A stretch of 64,000 bases of DNA from Komagataeibacter oboediens (GCF_003207815.1 NZ_NKTX01000003.1:62001-126000), one strand, 5' to 3'. Counted from the stretch's first letter, positions 11,882 through 21,348 are shown. Translations and numbers: made by a program. The notes: generated by a model from the letters alone, not told the origin.

Positions 11882-13615
11882 TCAGGATGCGGTCGGCGCG
11901 GGGTTCCAGGCTTCTTCGCGGGTAATGCGGATCAGTTCCGTGGCGGAGACCGCAGGCGAAATGAAGAAACCCTGCACATAATCCACGCCCAGCTTGCGCA
12001 CCGTATCGAATTCGTCCTGCGTTTCCACGCCTTCCACCGTTACGGCAAGGTTGTAGCCGTGACCCAGTTTGATGAGCGAGGCCAGAAGGCTGCGTGCCTT
12101 GGTATCCGACCCGATATTGCGAACCAGGCAACGGTCCAGCTTCAGTGACTGTAACGGCAGTTCCCGCAGGGTGGACAGGCGTACAGTTCCGTATCCGAAA
12201 TTGTCCATCGCCAGGCCGAACCCGTCTTCGGCCAGCCCGCGCAGGCGCAGGCGACTTTTTTCCGCGCGCCGTCCCTGCAGCATCTGTTCGGTGACTTCCA
12301 GCATGAAAGTGCCGGGATCAAGGTTGAGCTGCCTGATTTCACTGAACAGGTCGATCTGCTGTTCAAGGTTCAGCAGGTCCAGATGCGACAGGTTGACCGC
12401 CAGCCGCAGGCTGGGAAGACCCGCTTCCTTCCATTTCAGGATATCATCATGGAAGGACTGCACCAGATGCGTTTCCATGATCTGGGCCAGCGCGGAATCC
12501 GCGAACACATCGGTGAAGGCACCGGCGGACAGCAGTCCACGTTCCGGATGGTGCCAGCGCATCAGGGCTTCCGCCTGTTCGATCCTGCCGGTGCGGGCGT
12601 TGAGGATGGGCTGGTAATAGACCTCGAACTGCTTTTCCACGACGCCCTGCCGGGCTTCCGACAGGATCTTGGCCCGCTCCATCGTGGTCTTGTGCAGGCT
12701 GGGTGTGAACATGCGTGCCTGCTTGCCACCCGCCTGCTTGGCGGCATAGACCGCGACATCGGCGTTTTTCTGCAGCCCCTCCAGCGTGTCCTCGCTGGTG
12801 ATGGGGGTGGCGCCGATACTGCCGGAAATGCGCACGGTGGCGCTGTCCAGCATGATTGGTTCTTCCAGCAGGTTCTGGATCTTGTTCAGGATGGTCTGCA
12901 GCGGCGTGTGCTTCAGGCTGTGATGCAGGATCACCGCGAACTCATCCCCGCCCAGACGGCTTATGGCATCCTGCGGCCCGATCACTTCGATCAGGCGCGT
13001 CGCAATGGTCTTGAGCACCTCATCACCGGCATGGTGGCCATGGATGTCATTGACGGGCTTGAAGCCGTCAAGGTCGAACATCATCAGTACCTGCGGGTCG
13101 GCGTTACGGCGCTTGCTGGCCTCGACCGCGGTGACAAGGCTTGCGTTGAACCCCCCACGGTTCAGCAGTCCGGTCATGACATCGGTCGCGGCCTGTTTTT
13201 TCAGCCGGACCTTGGTGTTCATGAGTTCGGTAATCTCGAAACGGGTTGCCACGAACCCGCTTATGTCCCCGTTTGCGTTCTTGTGGGGGATAATGGTGGT
13301 TGCCACCCAGTAATGGCTGCCGTCCTTGGCGCGGTTGCACAGGTTACCGTACCATGTTTCCCCCGAATACAGGGTGCGGTACATGTCGCGGAAGAACGCC
13401 TTGTTATGCTCACCGGAATTCAGGATACGGTGGGTGTGGCCCAGCAGTTCTTCACGCGAGTACTGGCTGATCTGGCAGAATTTGTCGTTAACGTAGGTAA
13501 TGATCCCCTTGCGGTCAGTGACCGCCACGATCAGGACATTATCCACCACGTCCGCCCAGAAGTCGGCATCTTCATGTGTTAGGGCACGAAGCCTGTTATC
13601 ATGGTGTGCGGACAT
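11882..13615 (-). CDS. PAS-GGDEF-EAL protein, probable diguanylate cyclase
   Basis: A c-di-GMP enzyme of 577 residues. Residues about 20-130 form a PAS domain with the pattern SGEHNKAFFRDMY then GETWYGNLCNRAKDG, which resembles the flavin-binding PAS of Aer and the K. xylinus DGC2 protein. The GGDEF motif is intact at 222-226 (RLGGDEF), with DLDGFKPVND upstream. The inhibitory RxxD site is not conserved (GPQD). The EAL domain keeps EAL (349-351), NLS and VTEQ, but the usual DDFG reads DNFG at 471-474, a lost metal ligand. This predicts a cyclase with a weak or regulatory EAL. The start is chosen for its GAGGT 7 nt upstream. It is the second gene after the PDE candidate, 49 nt apart. Confidence 0.9.
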   Translation of the reverse strand: MSAHHDNRLRALTHEDADFWADVVDNVLIVAVTDRKGIITYVNDKFCQISQYSREELLGHTHRILNSGEHNKAFFRDMYRTLYSGETWYGNLCNRAKDGSHYWVATTIIPHKNANGDISGFVATRFEITELMNTKVRLKKQAATDVMTGLLNRGGFNASLVTAVEASKRRNADPQVLMMFDLDGFKPVNDIHGHHAGDEVLKTIATRLIEVIGPQDAISRLGGDEFAVILHHSLKHTPLQTILNKIQNLLEEPIMLDSATVRISGSIGATPITSEDTLEGLQKNADVAVYAAKQAGGKQARMFTPSLHKTTMERAKILSEARQGVVEKQFEVYYQPILNARTGRIEQAEALMRWHHPERGLLSAGAFTDVFADSALAQIMETHLVQSFHDDILKWKEAGLPSLRLAVNLSHLDLLNLEQQIDLFSEIRQLNLDPGTFMLEVTEQMLQGRRAEKSRLRLRGLAEDGFGLAMDNFGYGTVRLSTLRELPLQSLKLDRCLVRNIGSDTKARSLLASLIKLGHGYNLAVTVEGVETQDEFDTVRKLGVDYVQGFFISPAVSATELIRITREEAWNPAPTAS

Positions 13616-13664
13616 TCTGTTACCTCGATACGAAGCGGGAAACGGGGAATTACCGGTACTCAAT

Positions 13665-15887
13665 CTAGGACGATTTCTTCTTATCGGAAACCGTTTTGGC
13701 AGCTGCGCCGGCCGGCGGGGCCTTCTTGACCGTCTTGTGCTGCCGTACCCATTTTTCCAGGTCATCGGGGGCCAGCGGCTTGGCGAACAGGTAGCCCTGC
13801 ATCACGTCGCAGTTCAGTTCTTCCAGCAGTTCGCGCTGCTGTTCGGTCTCCACCCCTTCGGTCACGACCGTCATGCCAAGGCGCGAGCCAATGCCGATCA
13901 CGGCCATGGTCACGGCCTGCGCATTGGTGTCGTATTCGAAATCGTTGATGAAGCTGCGGTCGATCTTGATTTCTGTCAGCGGCAGGCGCGTCAGCCGCGA
14001 CAGCGACGAATACCCCGTCCCGAAATCATCCATCGACAGGCCACAGCCAAGGTTGCGGATGGACTGCAGCACTTCCTCGGTATCGCGGCTGTTGTCCATC
14101 ATCACGCTTTCGGTGATTTCCACCGTCAGGCGCGCGGGCTTGAGGTCATGGTCCTTCAGCAGGGCGGCGATGTGTTCAGGCAGCGCGCGATTGCGGAAAT
14201 GCACCGCCGACAGGTTCACGGCCACGGTCGGCACATGGATGCCGTCGCGGTCCCATTTCACGATCTGGCGGCAGGCCTCCAGCAGCGACCACCGGCCGAT
14301 GGCCTCGATCTGGCCGGTTTCCTCCGCCACCGCGATGAAGCGCGAGGGATAGATGTTGCCCAGCGTCGGATGGTGCCACCGCGACAGGGCCTCCACCCCG
14401 CTGAGTTCGAGCGTATGCGTGCGCACCTGCGGCTGGTAATGCAGGTTCAGCATGCCCTTGGCCAGTGAATCACGCAGCGCGGAGCCCAGCACCAGACGGT
14501 CCTGCGCCACCTGGTTCTTTTCAAGGTTGGCGAAGCGGAAGGTGCCGCGCCCGTCTTCCTTGGCCTGTCGCAGCGCCACGTCCGCCGTGCTGAGCAGCGA
14601 TTCACTGTCCGGCCCGTTATCGGGATAGGTGCTGATGCCGATGGAGCAGGAAATCGTCAGTGTGTTCTGCCCGATCTGCATGGGCTTGGCGATGGTGGTC
14701 AGCAGGCGTTCGGCAAATTCGGCGGCTTCCTTGTTGGGGCAGTTGGGCACCACCACCACGAATTCATCCCCGCCCGAGCGGCTGATGACATACCCATCCA
14801 GCGCGATGGCGCGGATACGGGCCGCGATTTCAACCAGGAACTGGTCGGCATAGACATGGCCCAGGGCGTCGTTGATGTCGCGGAAGCGGTCGATGTCCAG
14901 CATGAAGATGGCAAACTGGCGGTTGCCATCCTGCTTGTTGATCATGCTCTCGATCACCTTGTGGACCGAGGACCGGTTGAGCAGCCCGGTCAGGCTGTCG
15001 AAATTGGCAAGGTGGGAGATGTGTTCCTGCGTTGCATTCTGCTCGAACGCCAGCGCACAGAAGGGAATGCAGGAATCGACAATGCGCTGCGGCCATGTGT
15101 TGCGGCCCTGGTCTTCACGCGAATACAGGGCGAAAATGCCCTTGACCTGACCCGACCGGGTGCAGACCGGCGTGCAGAAACACTGCTGCAGCCCCAGCGA
15201 GATCCCGAGCGAGCGGTAGCTGTCCCATACCAGGCGCGTGGCGTATTTGGGATCAAGCCGCAGCTTCTCCAGCTCGGATGATGAAATGTACAGGCTTTCC
15301 AGCGATGCCCGGTACCGCTTGGGCAGTGTGGGGCTGGACAGGACACGCAGCTGCCCGTCAGGCGTGATGAGCATGAGCACCGCAACCGTGCCGGGCACGA
15401 AGCTTTCCACCCGGCGGCACAGCAGGTCGGCCACGTCCTGTATGACCATGTCGCTGGCCAGCGCCTGCAGCACGTCGTTCTGCAGGATCAGGATCTTGCG
15501 TTGCTGGCTTTCGTTGGTGACGTTTTTCATCACCCCCATGAAGAAGATGCGCCCGTTATCGGTCACGACCTTCGACAGGGACAGTTCGCCACAGATGTAT
15601 TCCCCGTCGCTGCGGGTGAACTCCACCTCACGCGATGTGCCGACAATACGGTTCTGGCTGCTGGATCGGCTGCGGTCCACAAACGCGTCATGTCCGTTGC
15701 GGTGCAGCATGGGCACCAGCACGTTCACGTTCTGGCCAAGCACGTCCTTCTTGTCCAGACCCCACAGGTTTTCCGCAGCGCTATTGAAAAAGATGACGCG
15801 GTTCTGGTCATCGATAATAACGGTTGCGTCTATGGCCTGTTCCAGTGCCGAAATCAGGACTTCAGCGCTCAGGTTAGGCTTGGACAT
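13665..15887 (-). CDS. pdeA: PAS-GAF-GGDEF-EAL protein, probable oxygen-responsive c-di-GMP phosphodiesterase
   Basis: A 740-residue c-di-GMP enzyme. The PAS domain (about 8-125) matches the FixL haem fold: LHRNGHDAF places H66 at the proximal haem ligand, and IVGTSRE places R86 at the FixL distal Arg. A GAF-like region follows (about 135-285), then GGDEF (SGGDEF at 372-376 with DIDRFRDIND) and a fully conserved EAL domain: EALSRW at 499, EITES, MDDFGTGYSSL, KIDRSF, TEGVET and MQGYLF. The RxxD inhibitory site is absent. Haem-PAS PDE followed by PAS-DGC is the known K. xylinus cdg operon order. The ATG at 15887 fits the PAS start. Both activities remain possible; PDE is favoured by analogy with AxPDEA1. 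Confidence 0.9.
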   Translation of the reverse strand: MSKPNLSAEVLISALEQAIDATVIIDDQNRVIFFNSAAENLWGLDKKDVLGQNVNVLVPMLHRNGHDAFVDRSRSSSQNRIVGTSREVEFTRSDGEYICGELSLSKVVTDNGRIFFMGVMKNVTNESQQRKILILQNDVLQALASDMVIQDVADLLCRRVESFVPGTVAVLMLITPDGQLRVLSSPTLPKRYRASLESLYISSSELEKLRLDPKYATRLVWDSYRSLGISLGLQQCFCTPVCTRSGQVKGIFALYSREDQGRNTWPQRIVDSCIPFCALAFEQNATQEHISHLANFDSLTGLLNRSSVHKVIESMINKQDGNRQFAIFMLDIDRFRDINDALGHVYADQFLVEIAARIRAIALDGYVISRSGGDEFVVVVPNCPNKEAAEFAERLLTTIAKPMQIGQNTLTISCSIGISTYPDNGPDSESLLSTADVALRQAKEDGRGTFRFANLEKNQVAQDRLVLGSALRDSLAKGMLNLHYQPQVRTHTLELSGVEALSRWHHPTLGNIYPSRFIAVAEETGQIEAIGRWSLLEACRQIVKWDRDGIHVPTVAVNLSAVHFRNRALPEHIAALLKDHDLKPARLTVEITESVMMDNSRDTEEVLQSIRNLGCGLSMDDFGTGYSSLSRLTRLPLTEIKIDRSFINDFEYDTNAQAVTMAVIGIGSRLGMTVVTEGVETEQQRELLEELNCDVMQGYLFAKPLAPDDLEKWVRQHKTVKKAPPAGAAAKTVSDKKKSS

Positions 15888-16203
15888 TGAGTTACCTCGC
15901 AAAAGGGACAAGGACGGCCTGCAGCCACGAGCCATGCGGACCGTGGGGCATGCAGTATGGGACAGGTAGGCACACGGCGTGCCGGACGTGACGTTATAGG
16001 GAAGACGGACATGCCGGTAATAGCAGTGGGCGCAGGCATATCATATGAACAGCAGACATATATTACATATTATATAGAATAGTATTTATTCCGAATTTGT
16101 ATAGACGAAAACCATGGTACACGATTTAACAGAAAACCAGATGGTCTATATAACCCATCCCGGTGCACTGATCCATCGCGTCATTTGTTTAAAATACCCG
16201 TAC
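15888..16203. other. A/T-rich promoter region of the c-di-GMP operon
   Basis: About 315 bases with no convincing gene. The part at 16040-16110 is much more A/T-rich than its surroundings. On the minus strand it includes a TATAATAT-like run that could be the -10 region for the c-di-GMP operon. On the other side it is the 3' flank of the Feo operon. No perfect terminator stem was found. Confidence 0.5.
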
Positions 16204-16467
16204 TTACCTGACCGCTTTTCTGTCTGTGCTACAGGTTTCACCACGACAGCCGGAACATCCGCCGCATCCGCCAGCGGAACGGGGTGCGGCGCGCCGGGTG
16301 GCGTAGCGGGTCATGGCGGCAGGGGCATGAAGCCACCGCAGCAGGCTGCCTGTCTGGTGCCAGCCCTTGCGCGCCAGTGCCGGAAACAGCCGTCCCGCCC
16401 AGTACAGCGCGCACGCCAGCACCAGCCCACAGGCCAGCAGCGTCTGCAGCAGCGTCGTGAAATGCAT
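16204..16467 (-). CDS. Small FeoB-associated Cys-rich membrane protein
   Basis: An 87-residue protein whose ATG overlaps the feoB stop codon (ATGA), which supports translational coupling. One N-terminal transmembrane helix (LLQTLLACGLVLACALYWA) is followed by a basic cytosolic part and a Cys-rich C-terminus with GGCGGCSGC and a further Cys pair. Such Gly-Cys motifs are typical of small proteins encoded after feoB (FeoC-like or FeoB-associated Cys-rich families). They may bind metal or stabilise FeoB. The N-terminal open frame extends upstream but would lie inside feoB, so the overlapping ATG is preferred. Confidence 0.8.
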   Translation of the reverse strand: MHFTTLLQTLLACGLVLACALYWAGRLFPALARKGWHQTGSLLRWLHAPAAMTRYATRRAAPRSAGGCGGCSGCRGETCSTDRKAVR

Positions 16468-18302
16468 CAGAACATCCGTGCGATATGGTAGGTCAGGAAC
16501 GCCGCGACATAGGCAAGGGCAAACAGGTACCCCGCCGCAAGCGCTACCACGCGCCATGATGACGTCTCCCGCCGGATGACCGCCAGCGTTGCAACGCATT
16601 GTGGTGCGTAGACATACCACGCCAGCAGCGACAGCGCGGTCGCCATGCTCCAGTGCGTGGGCAGCATCTGCCCAAGCTGGATGGCCGCCTGATCGGTATC
16701 CGTGCCGGAGCCAAGGGAATAGATCGTGGCCAGCGCACCCACCGCGACTTCACGCGCGGCAAGCCCGGGAATCAGCGCCACGCAGATCTGCCAGTTGAAG
16801 CCCAGCGGCGCGAAGACCGGCAGCATCAGGTGGCCGATCCGGCCTGCAAGGCTCCAGTCGATGGCAGGCCCAGGCGCACCCGGCGGCGGGGCGGGAAAGC
16901 TGGACAGGCCCCACAACAGCACCGTGAGCGAGACAATGGTCGTGCCCACGCGGAGCAGGAAGATGCGCGCGCGTTCCCACAGCCCCAGCGCAAGGTCGCG
17001 CGGGTTGGGCAGGCGGTAGGCAGGCAGTTCCATAAGCAGGGTGGCTTCCTGCCGGTCGGCATTGCGCCAGCGCAGTATGCGCGCCACCACCACGGCGGAG
17101 ATGATGCCCAGCGCATACAGCCCGAACAGGACAAGCCCCTGCAGGTTCAGGAATCCGGCGATGTTGCGGTGGGGAATGAATGCCCCGATCAGCAGCGTAT
17201 AGACCGGCAGCCGGGCCGAACAGGTCATGAGCGGCGCGATCAAAATGGTCACCAGCCGGTCACGCGGGTTCTGGATCGTGCGCGTGGCCATGACCCCGGG
17301 CACGGCGCAGGCAAAGCTGGACAGCAGCGGAATGAAGGAACGCCCGCTCAGCCCCGCGAATGACATAAGCCGGTCCAGCAGGAACGCGGCCCGGGGCAGG
17401 TAGCCCGATTCCTCCAGCGCCAGTATCCATGCAAACAGGATCAGGATCTGCGGCAGGAACGTCACCACGCTGCCGGCCCCCGCGATCACGCCATCCACGA
17501 TCAGGCTGCGCAGCACGCCATCGGGCAGCAGCTGCCCGACCTGCTGTCCCAGCCAGCCCATGCCCGCATCGATTCCGTCCATGACGGGCTGGGCCCATGA
17601 AAAAACCGCCTGGAACATGAAGAACAGCAGCACGATCAGGATGACCGGCCCCCAGACCGGGTGCAGCACCCATCGGTCGAGCCGTTCTTCCACCCGGTCG
17701 GACAGGGGGGTGGACTGGGTCACGCAGTCCGACAGGATCTGCCGCACCAGCGCATGCAGGTCGGTGCCCGCGGGCAGGGGCGTGGGCACGGGGGGCAGGG
17801 TTTCGTCCAGCTGTGTCAGCAGGCTGCGTGCGCCGTCCCGCCTGATTCCCACCGTGGGCACCACCGGCATGCCGATTTCCGCCTGCAGGCGGGGCAGGTC
17901 GATCTCCATGCCGCCGCGCTGGGCCGCATCGATCATGTTCAGTGCCAGTACCACCGGCCGGCCAAGGTTGCGCATTTCCAGCACGAAGCGCAGGTGCAGC
18001 CGCAGGTTCGTCGCATCCGCAACACAGACCAGCAGGTCGGGCGCAGCCTCCCCTTTGTAGGTACCGGCGCAGACATCGCGGGTGACGGCTTCATCGGGGC
18101 TGGTGGCGTTCAGGCTGTATGCGCCGGGCAGGTCCAGCAGGCGCACGGTATGGCCCGCGGGTGTGGTGAACCAGCCTTCCTTGCGTTCCACCGTAGCACC
18201 GGCGTAATTGGCCACTTTCTGCCTGCTGCCGGTCAGCAGGTTGAATAGCGCGGTCTTGCCACAGTTCGGATTGCCGACCAGTGCGATGTTGAGTGTGGTC
18301 AT
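16467..18302 (-). CDS. feoB: Ferrous iron transport protein B
   Basis: Inner-membrane Fe2+ transporter with a G-protein domain, 611 residues, at the short end for the family. The G motifs are clear: GNPNCGKTALFN (G1, residues 10-21), DLPGAYSL (G3) and ALNMID (G4). Two Gate domains with Cys are present (SSFACAVPGVMATRTI and LIPGLAAREV), plus several membrane helices. The start overlaps the feoA stop by 4 nt. The linker between the G domain and the membrane part is short. Transcribed feoA-feoB-small Cys-rich protein. Confidence 0.97.
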   Translation of the reverse strand: MTTLNIALVGNPNCGKTALFNLLTGSRQKVANYAGATVERKEGWFTTPAGHTVRLLDLPGAYSLNATSPDEAVTRDVCAGTYKGEAAPDLLVCVADATNLRLHLRFVLEMRNLGRPVVLALNMIDAAQRGGMEIDLPRLQAEIGMPVVPTVGIRRDGARSLLTQLDETLPPVPTPLPAGTDLHALVRQILSDCVTQSTPLSDRVEERLDRWVLHPVWGPVILIVLLFFMFQAVFSWAQPVMDGIDAGMGWLGQQVGQLLPDGVLRSLIVDGVIAGAGSVVTFLPQILILFAWILALEESGYLPRAAFLLDRLMSFAGLSGRSFIPLLSSFACAVPGVMATRTIQNPRDRLVTILIAPLMTCSARLPVYTLLIGAFIPHRNIAGFLNLQGLVLFGLYALGIISAVVVARILRWRNADRQEATLLMELPAYRLPNPRDLALGLWERARIFLLRVGTTIVSLTVLLWGLSSFPAPPPGAPGPAIDWSLAGRIGHLMLPVFAPLGFNWQICVALIPGLAAREVAVGALATIYSLGSGTDTDQAAIQLGQMLPTHWSMATALSLLAWYVYAPQCVATLAVIRRETSSWRVVALAAGYLFALAYVAAFLTYHIARMF

Positions 18303-18550
18303 GCCGGTGTTCCAACCGCGGCATGGACGTTCACGCGATCGGCTTCCGTGCGGCGCAGGGCAAATCGTGTGAAGCCGATGCGCACCGCCAGCGGATCCCC
18401 TCCCAGTGGCGCGGTCGCGACAACGCGCACCGCCTCCCCCGGCACGAAGCCGAGTTCACGCAGTCTGTGGGCCACGGGGTCTGTGCTGCCGTGGTCATCA
18501 ACGCTGTCGATCACGGCGTCGGTTCCGCGTGGCAGGTCACTCAGTCGCAT
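18299..18550 (-). CDS. feoA: Ferrous iron transport protein A
   Basis: An 83-residue SH3-like FeoA protein that supports FeoB function in the cytosol. The pattern MRLSDLPRG, HRLRELGFVPGEAVRVV, PLGGDPLAVRIGFTRFALRR is typical. Translationally coupled to feoB. A Fur-like A/T-rich palindrome lies 20-50 nt upstream of its start, suggesting iron repression. Confidence 0.95.
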   Translation of the reverse strand: MRLSDLPRGTDAVIDSVDDHGSTDPVAHRLRELGFVPGEAVRVVATAPLGGDPLAVRIGFTRFALRRTEADRVNVHAAVGTPA

Positions 18551-18570
18551 AAGGCGGTATTATCCGGACA

Positions 18571-18600
18571 ATAATAGTAAGTGATAATTATTATTAAATA
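18571..18600 (-). promoter_or_regulatory. Candidate Fur box upstream of feoA
   Basis: A sharply A/T-rich stretch with GTGATAATTATTATTAAATA at 18581-18600, close to tandem GATAAT/ATTATT hexamers of Fur boxes. It lies between the cobB stop and the feoA start, in an otherwise GC-rich region. This is a motif match by eye; binding is inferred. Confidence 0.6.
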
Positions 18601-18619
18601 CTGGTGGTAATGTTGTCCA

Positions 18620-20005
18620 TCATGTTTGTTCCGATACCTGCGCCGTGGCGGATGCGGGTATGCCGGGTGTGCATGTAGCCCCGTCGTGCAATGCGGGCAG
18701 CGTGGACAGGATATGGAAGAACGTGCCCGATACCAGCCCGCGCCGGCCCCCGCCCGTGCCACGTGGTTCGCCGTATCCGTCGTGCATGTCCGCCAGTGTC
18801 GTGTCATTACCCGGATCTGTCACGGTGGCGTAATGGAATTCATGCCCGCGCAGGACCGTCCCCGCCCGGCCAATGGCACAGTCGTGGCGCAGTTGCGCCG
18901 TGCGATAGCCCAGGTTCATCCGTCGCCGCGCAAATGATGTGGCATGCCCCAGCAGCCCGGTCATGCGGTGGGTTTCCCCTGCCTTGTCCGTCAGGCTTTC
19001 ACCCAGCACCATGAATCCCCCGCATTCCCCATGCACCGGCCGGGTCTGCGCGAAGCATGCCAGCGCATGGCGGAAATGGTCCGCTGCCGCCAGCCGCCCG
19101 GCATGCAGTTCGGGATAGCCGCCAGGCAGCCAGCAGGCATCGCATCCGTCCGCCGGGCCTTCGTCATTCAGCGGGGAGAAAAAATGCAGTTCTGCCCCCG
19201 CCCTGCGCCAGCCTGCCGCCACGTGTGCGTACAGGAAGGAAAAGGCCGCGTCATTCGCCACCGCGATCCGCTGCCCCGGTGGAGCGATGGCAATGGCGTC
19301 AGTCGCGGCGGCAGGGGACTGTGGCATGGCGCAGGCCAGTATGGCGTCAAGGTCAAGGTCTCGTTCGGCCTGCGTGGCCAGACGTTCGGCCAGTGCATCC
19401 AGCCCGCCATGCTCCCGCGCCTGTACCAGTCCCAGATGGCGTTCGGGCATCTGCAGCTGCGTATCACGCCCGAATGCGCCCAGTACCGGTATGCCCGTGG
19501 CGGTAATGGCCCGTGTCGCCATGGCGGCATGACGGGGGGATCCCACGCGGTTCAGGATGACCCCCGCGATCCGGACGGAGGGATCAAGCGTTGCAAAACC
19601 CAGCGCGGTGGCCGCCGCTGACTGCCCCTGCCCGGAAATATCCAGCACCAGCACGACCGGCAGGCCAAAGCGTGCGGCGATATCCGCAGGCGCGCCCCGC
19701 GCGCCGCGTGGCTCCAGCAGTCCGTCAAACAGACCCATGGAGGCTTCGGTCACCAGCATGTCGCAGCCTGAACACGCCTGCGACATGACATCATCCAGCA
19801 GCGCGGGCGGCATGGCCCAGCTGTCCAGGTTGAGGCTGGACAGCCCGGTCAGCGCTTCATGGAACGCAGGGTCGATATAGTCCGGCCCGGTCTTGGCCCC
19901 GCGCACGGCAATACCCCTGCGGCGCAGGGCGGCCAGCAGGGCCAGCGTCAGCGTGGTCTTGCCGCCACCAGATCGGGGCGCGGCTATCATCAGCCCTCGT
20001 GTCAT
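18620..20005 (-). CDS. cobB: Cobyrinate a,c-diamide synthase (CobB/CbiA)
   Basis: Glutamine- and ATP-dependent amidation of (hydrogeno)byrinic acid at carboxylates a and c, cytosolic. Length 461 residues, normal. The N-terminal ATP domain starts with APRSGGGKTTLTLALL and TGPDYIDPAFH. The C-terminal class I glutamine amidotransferase-like domain has the nucleophile Cys in HGECGGFMVLGESL and a later FHYATV segment. The start at 20005 has AGGA upstream and places the P-loop at the N-terminus. It is divergent from cbiD (71-bp spacer) and upstream of feoA on the same strand. Confidence 0.95.
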   Translation of the reverse strand: MTRGLMIAAPRSGGGKTTLTLALLAALRRRGIAVRGAKTGPDYIDPAFHEALTGLSSLNLDSWAMPPALLDDVMSQACSGCDMLVTEASMGLFDGLLEPRGARGAPADIAARFGLPVVLVLDISGQGQSAAATALGFATLDPSVRIAGVILNRVGSPRHAAMATRAITATGIPVLGAFGRDTQLQMPERHLGLVQAREHGGLDALAERLATQAERDLDLDAILACAMPQSPAAATDAIAIAPPGQRIAVANDAAFSFLYAHVAAGWRRAGAELHFFSPLNDEGPADGCDACWLPGGYPELHAGRLAAADHFRHALACFAQTRPVHGECGGFMVLGESLTDKAGETHRMTGLLGHATSFARRRMNLGYRTAQLRHDCAIGRAGTVLRGHEFHYATVTDPGNDTTLADMHDGYGEPRGTGGGRRGLVSGTFFHILSTLPALHDGATCTPGIPASATAQVSEQT

Positions 20006-20076
20006 CGTATCCGTTCCTGCTAGACCGTGTTGAGCCAAGTCACCTTTTACCCCTGCAGGAAAAGAAGACCACCCAG

Positions 20077-21168
20077 ATGGAGCGTACCCATACCAGCCTG
20101 CGCCGGGGATGGACCACTGGCAGCTGCGCCACCGCCGCCGCCCGTGCCGCATGGTGTGGCCTGTGCGGGGGGGCGTTTCCCGACCCTGTGACCATTGTCC
20201 TGCCCGGTGGGCAGCATGTGGCGTTCGCGCTGGCGGCCCACGGGCATGATGGGGATGGCGCATGGGCGGAGGTTGTGAAGGACGCAGGCGACGACCCGGA
20301 TGTGACACACGGCGCGCATGTGCGTGTGGACGTGCGCCGTGGGCCACCGGGAAGTGGCGTGGTGTTTCGTGCGGGCGAAGGCGTGGGCACCGTGACCCTG
20401 CCCGGCCTGCCCGTCCCGCCGGGCGAGCCCGCCATCAACCCGGTGCCCCGCCGCATGATCCGGACCGCCCTGCGTGACGTGTCGGGGCGGGAACCGGATG
20501 TCGTGGTCACGGTGTCCGTCGCGGGTGGGCAGGACATGGCGCGTCATACGCTCAATGGCCGTCTCGGAATCGTGGGCGGTCTGTCCATTCTGGGCACGAC
20601 GGGCATTGTCGTGCCGTTTTCCTGTGCCGCGTGGATCGACAGCATCCATCGCGGCGTGGACGTGGCGCGCGCGCTGGGCCTGCCGCATGTGGCGGGCTGC
20701 ACGGGCGATGTGTCGGAACGGGCCACGCGGGCGCTGTACGGCCTGCCGGAAGAAGCCATGCTGGAAATGGGGGATTTTGCCGGTGGCCTGCTGAAATACC
20801 TGCGCCGTCATCCGGTGGGGCGTGTGACCATTGGTGGCGGCGTGGCCAAGATGACCAAGCTGGCGCAGGGTTTTCTTGATCTGCATTCCCGCCGTGGACA
20901 GGCGGACATGACGCGGCTGGCGGCGCTTGCGCGGGGGATGGGGGGACCTGATCCGCTGGTGGAGGACATTGCACGGAGCCATTCCGTCGCCGCCGCCTTC
21001 GCGCTGGCGGCCGGGGCCGGGTATCCCCTTGGTCCGGCTGTTGCGCACGGGGCGTGGCAGGCGGCGGCCGATGTGCTGGCTGGCAATGACTGCGTGCTGG
21101 ATGTGCTGCTGTTCGACCGCGCGGGCACGCTGGTTGCCCGGCATGGCCCGCATCCGGTCAGGGGCTGA
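20077..21168 (+). CDS. cbiD: Cobalt-precorrin-5B (C1)-methyltransferase type CbiD
   Basis: C1 methylation of the corrin ring, 363 residues. The N-terminal signature LRRGWTTGSCATAAARAA and later NPVPRRMIRTAL and TIGGGVAKMTKLAQGFLDLHSRRG are typical of CbiD. The ATG at 20077 follows AGGAAAAG and matches the family N-terminus. CbiD belongs to the cobalt-early (anaerobic) route, yet here it sits with cobG and cobN of the aerobic route and no cobF is visible. It therefore probably does the CobF job on a metal-free intermediate. A hairpin TCCGGTTT/AAACCGGA (21186-21209) follows the gene. Confidence 0.95.
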   Translation: MERTHTSLRRGWTTGSCATAAARAAWCGLCGGAFPDPVTIVLPGGQHVAFALAAHGHDGDGAWAEVVKDAGDDPDVTHGAHVRVDVRRGPPGSGVVFRAGEGVGTVTLPGLPVPPGEPAINPVPRRMIRTALRDVSGREPDVVVTVSVAGGQDMARHTLNGRLGIVGGLSILGTTGIVVPFSCAAWIDSIHRGVDVARALGLPHVAGCTGDVSERATRALYGLPEEAMLEMGDFAGGLLKYLRRHPVGRVTIGGGVAKMTKLAQGFLDLHSRRGQADMTRLAALARGMGGPDPLVEDIARSHSVAAAFALAAGAGYPLGPAVAHGAWQAAADVLAGNDCVLDVLLFDRAGTLVARHGPHPVRG

Positions 21169-21235
21169 AACGCGGTATCATCATATCCGGTTTTATTTAC
21201 CAAACCGGAAAAAGATGGATGATTACTACTGCTGG

Positions 21236-21320
21236 ATAAAAGTTTTTGGTAAAATTTCCCCAAAAAGTTTCAGGAAACGCCGCCTTTTGAAGAAGGCAGC
21301 ACCCAAAATTTTTTATCTTC
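21236..21320 (+). repeat. Dispersed two-hairpin repeat, copy 3
   Basis: AAAAGTTTTTGGTAAAATTT, then AAAAAGTTTC, then CCGCCTTTTGAAGAAGGC. It lies at the convergent junction of cbiD and cobM. The first hairpin is decayed (TTTCCCCAAAAAG), while the second is kept. Confidence 0.8.
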
Positions 21321-21348
21321 TGGTCTCGATACTTTCTGGTGCTGTCGT

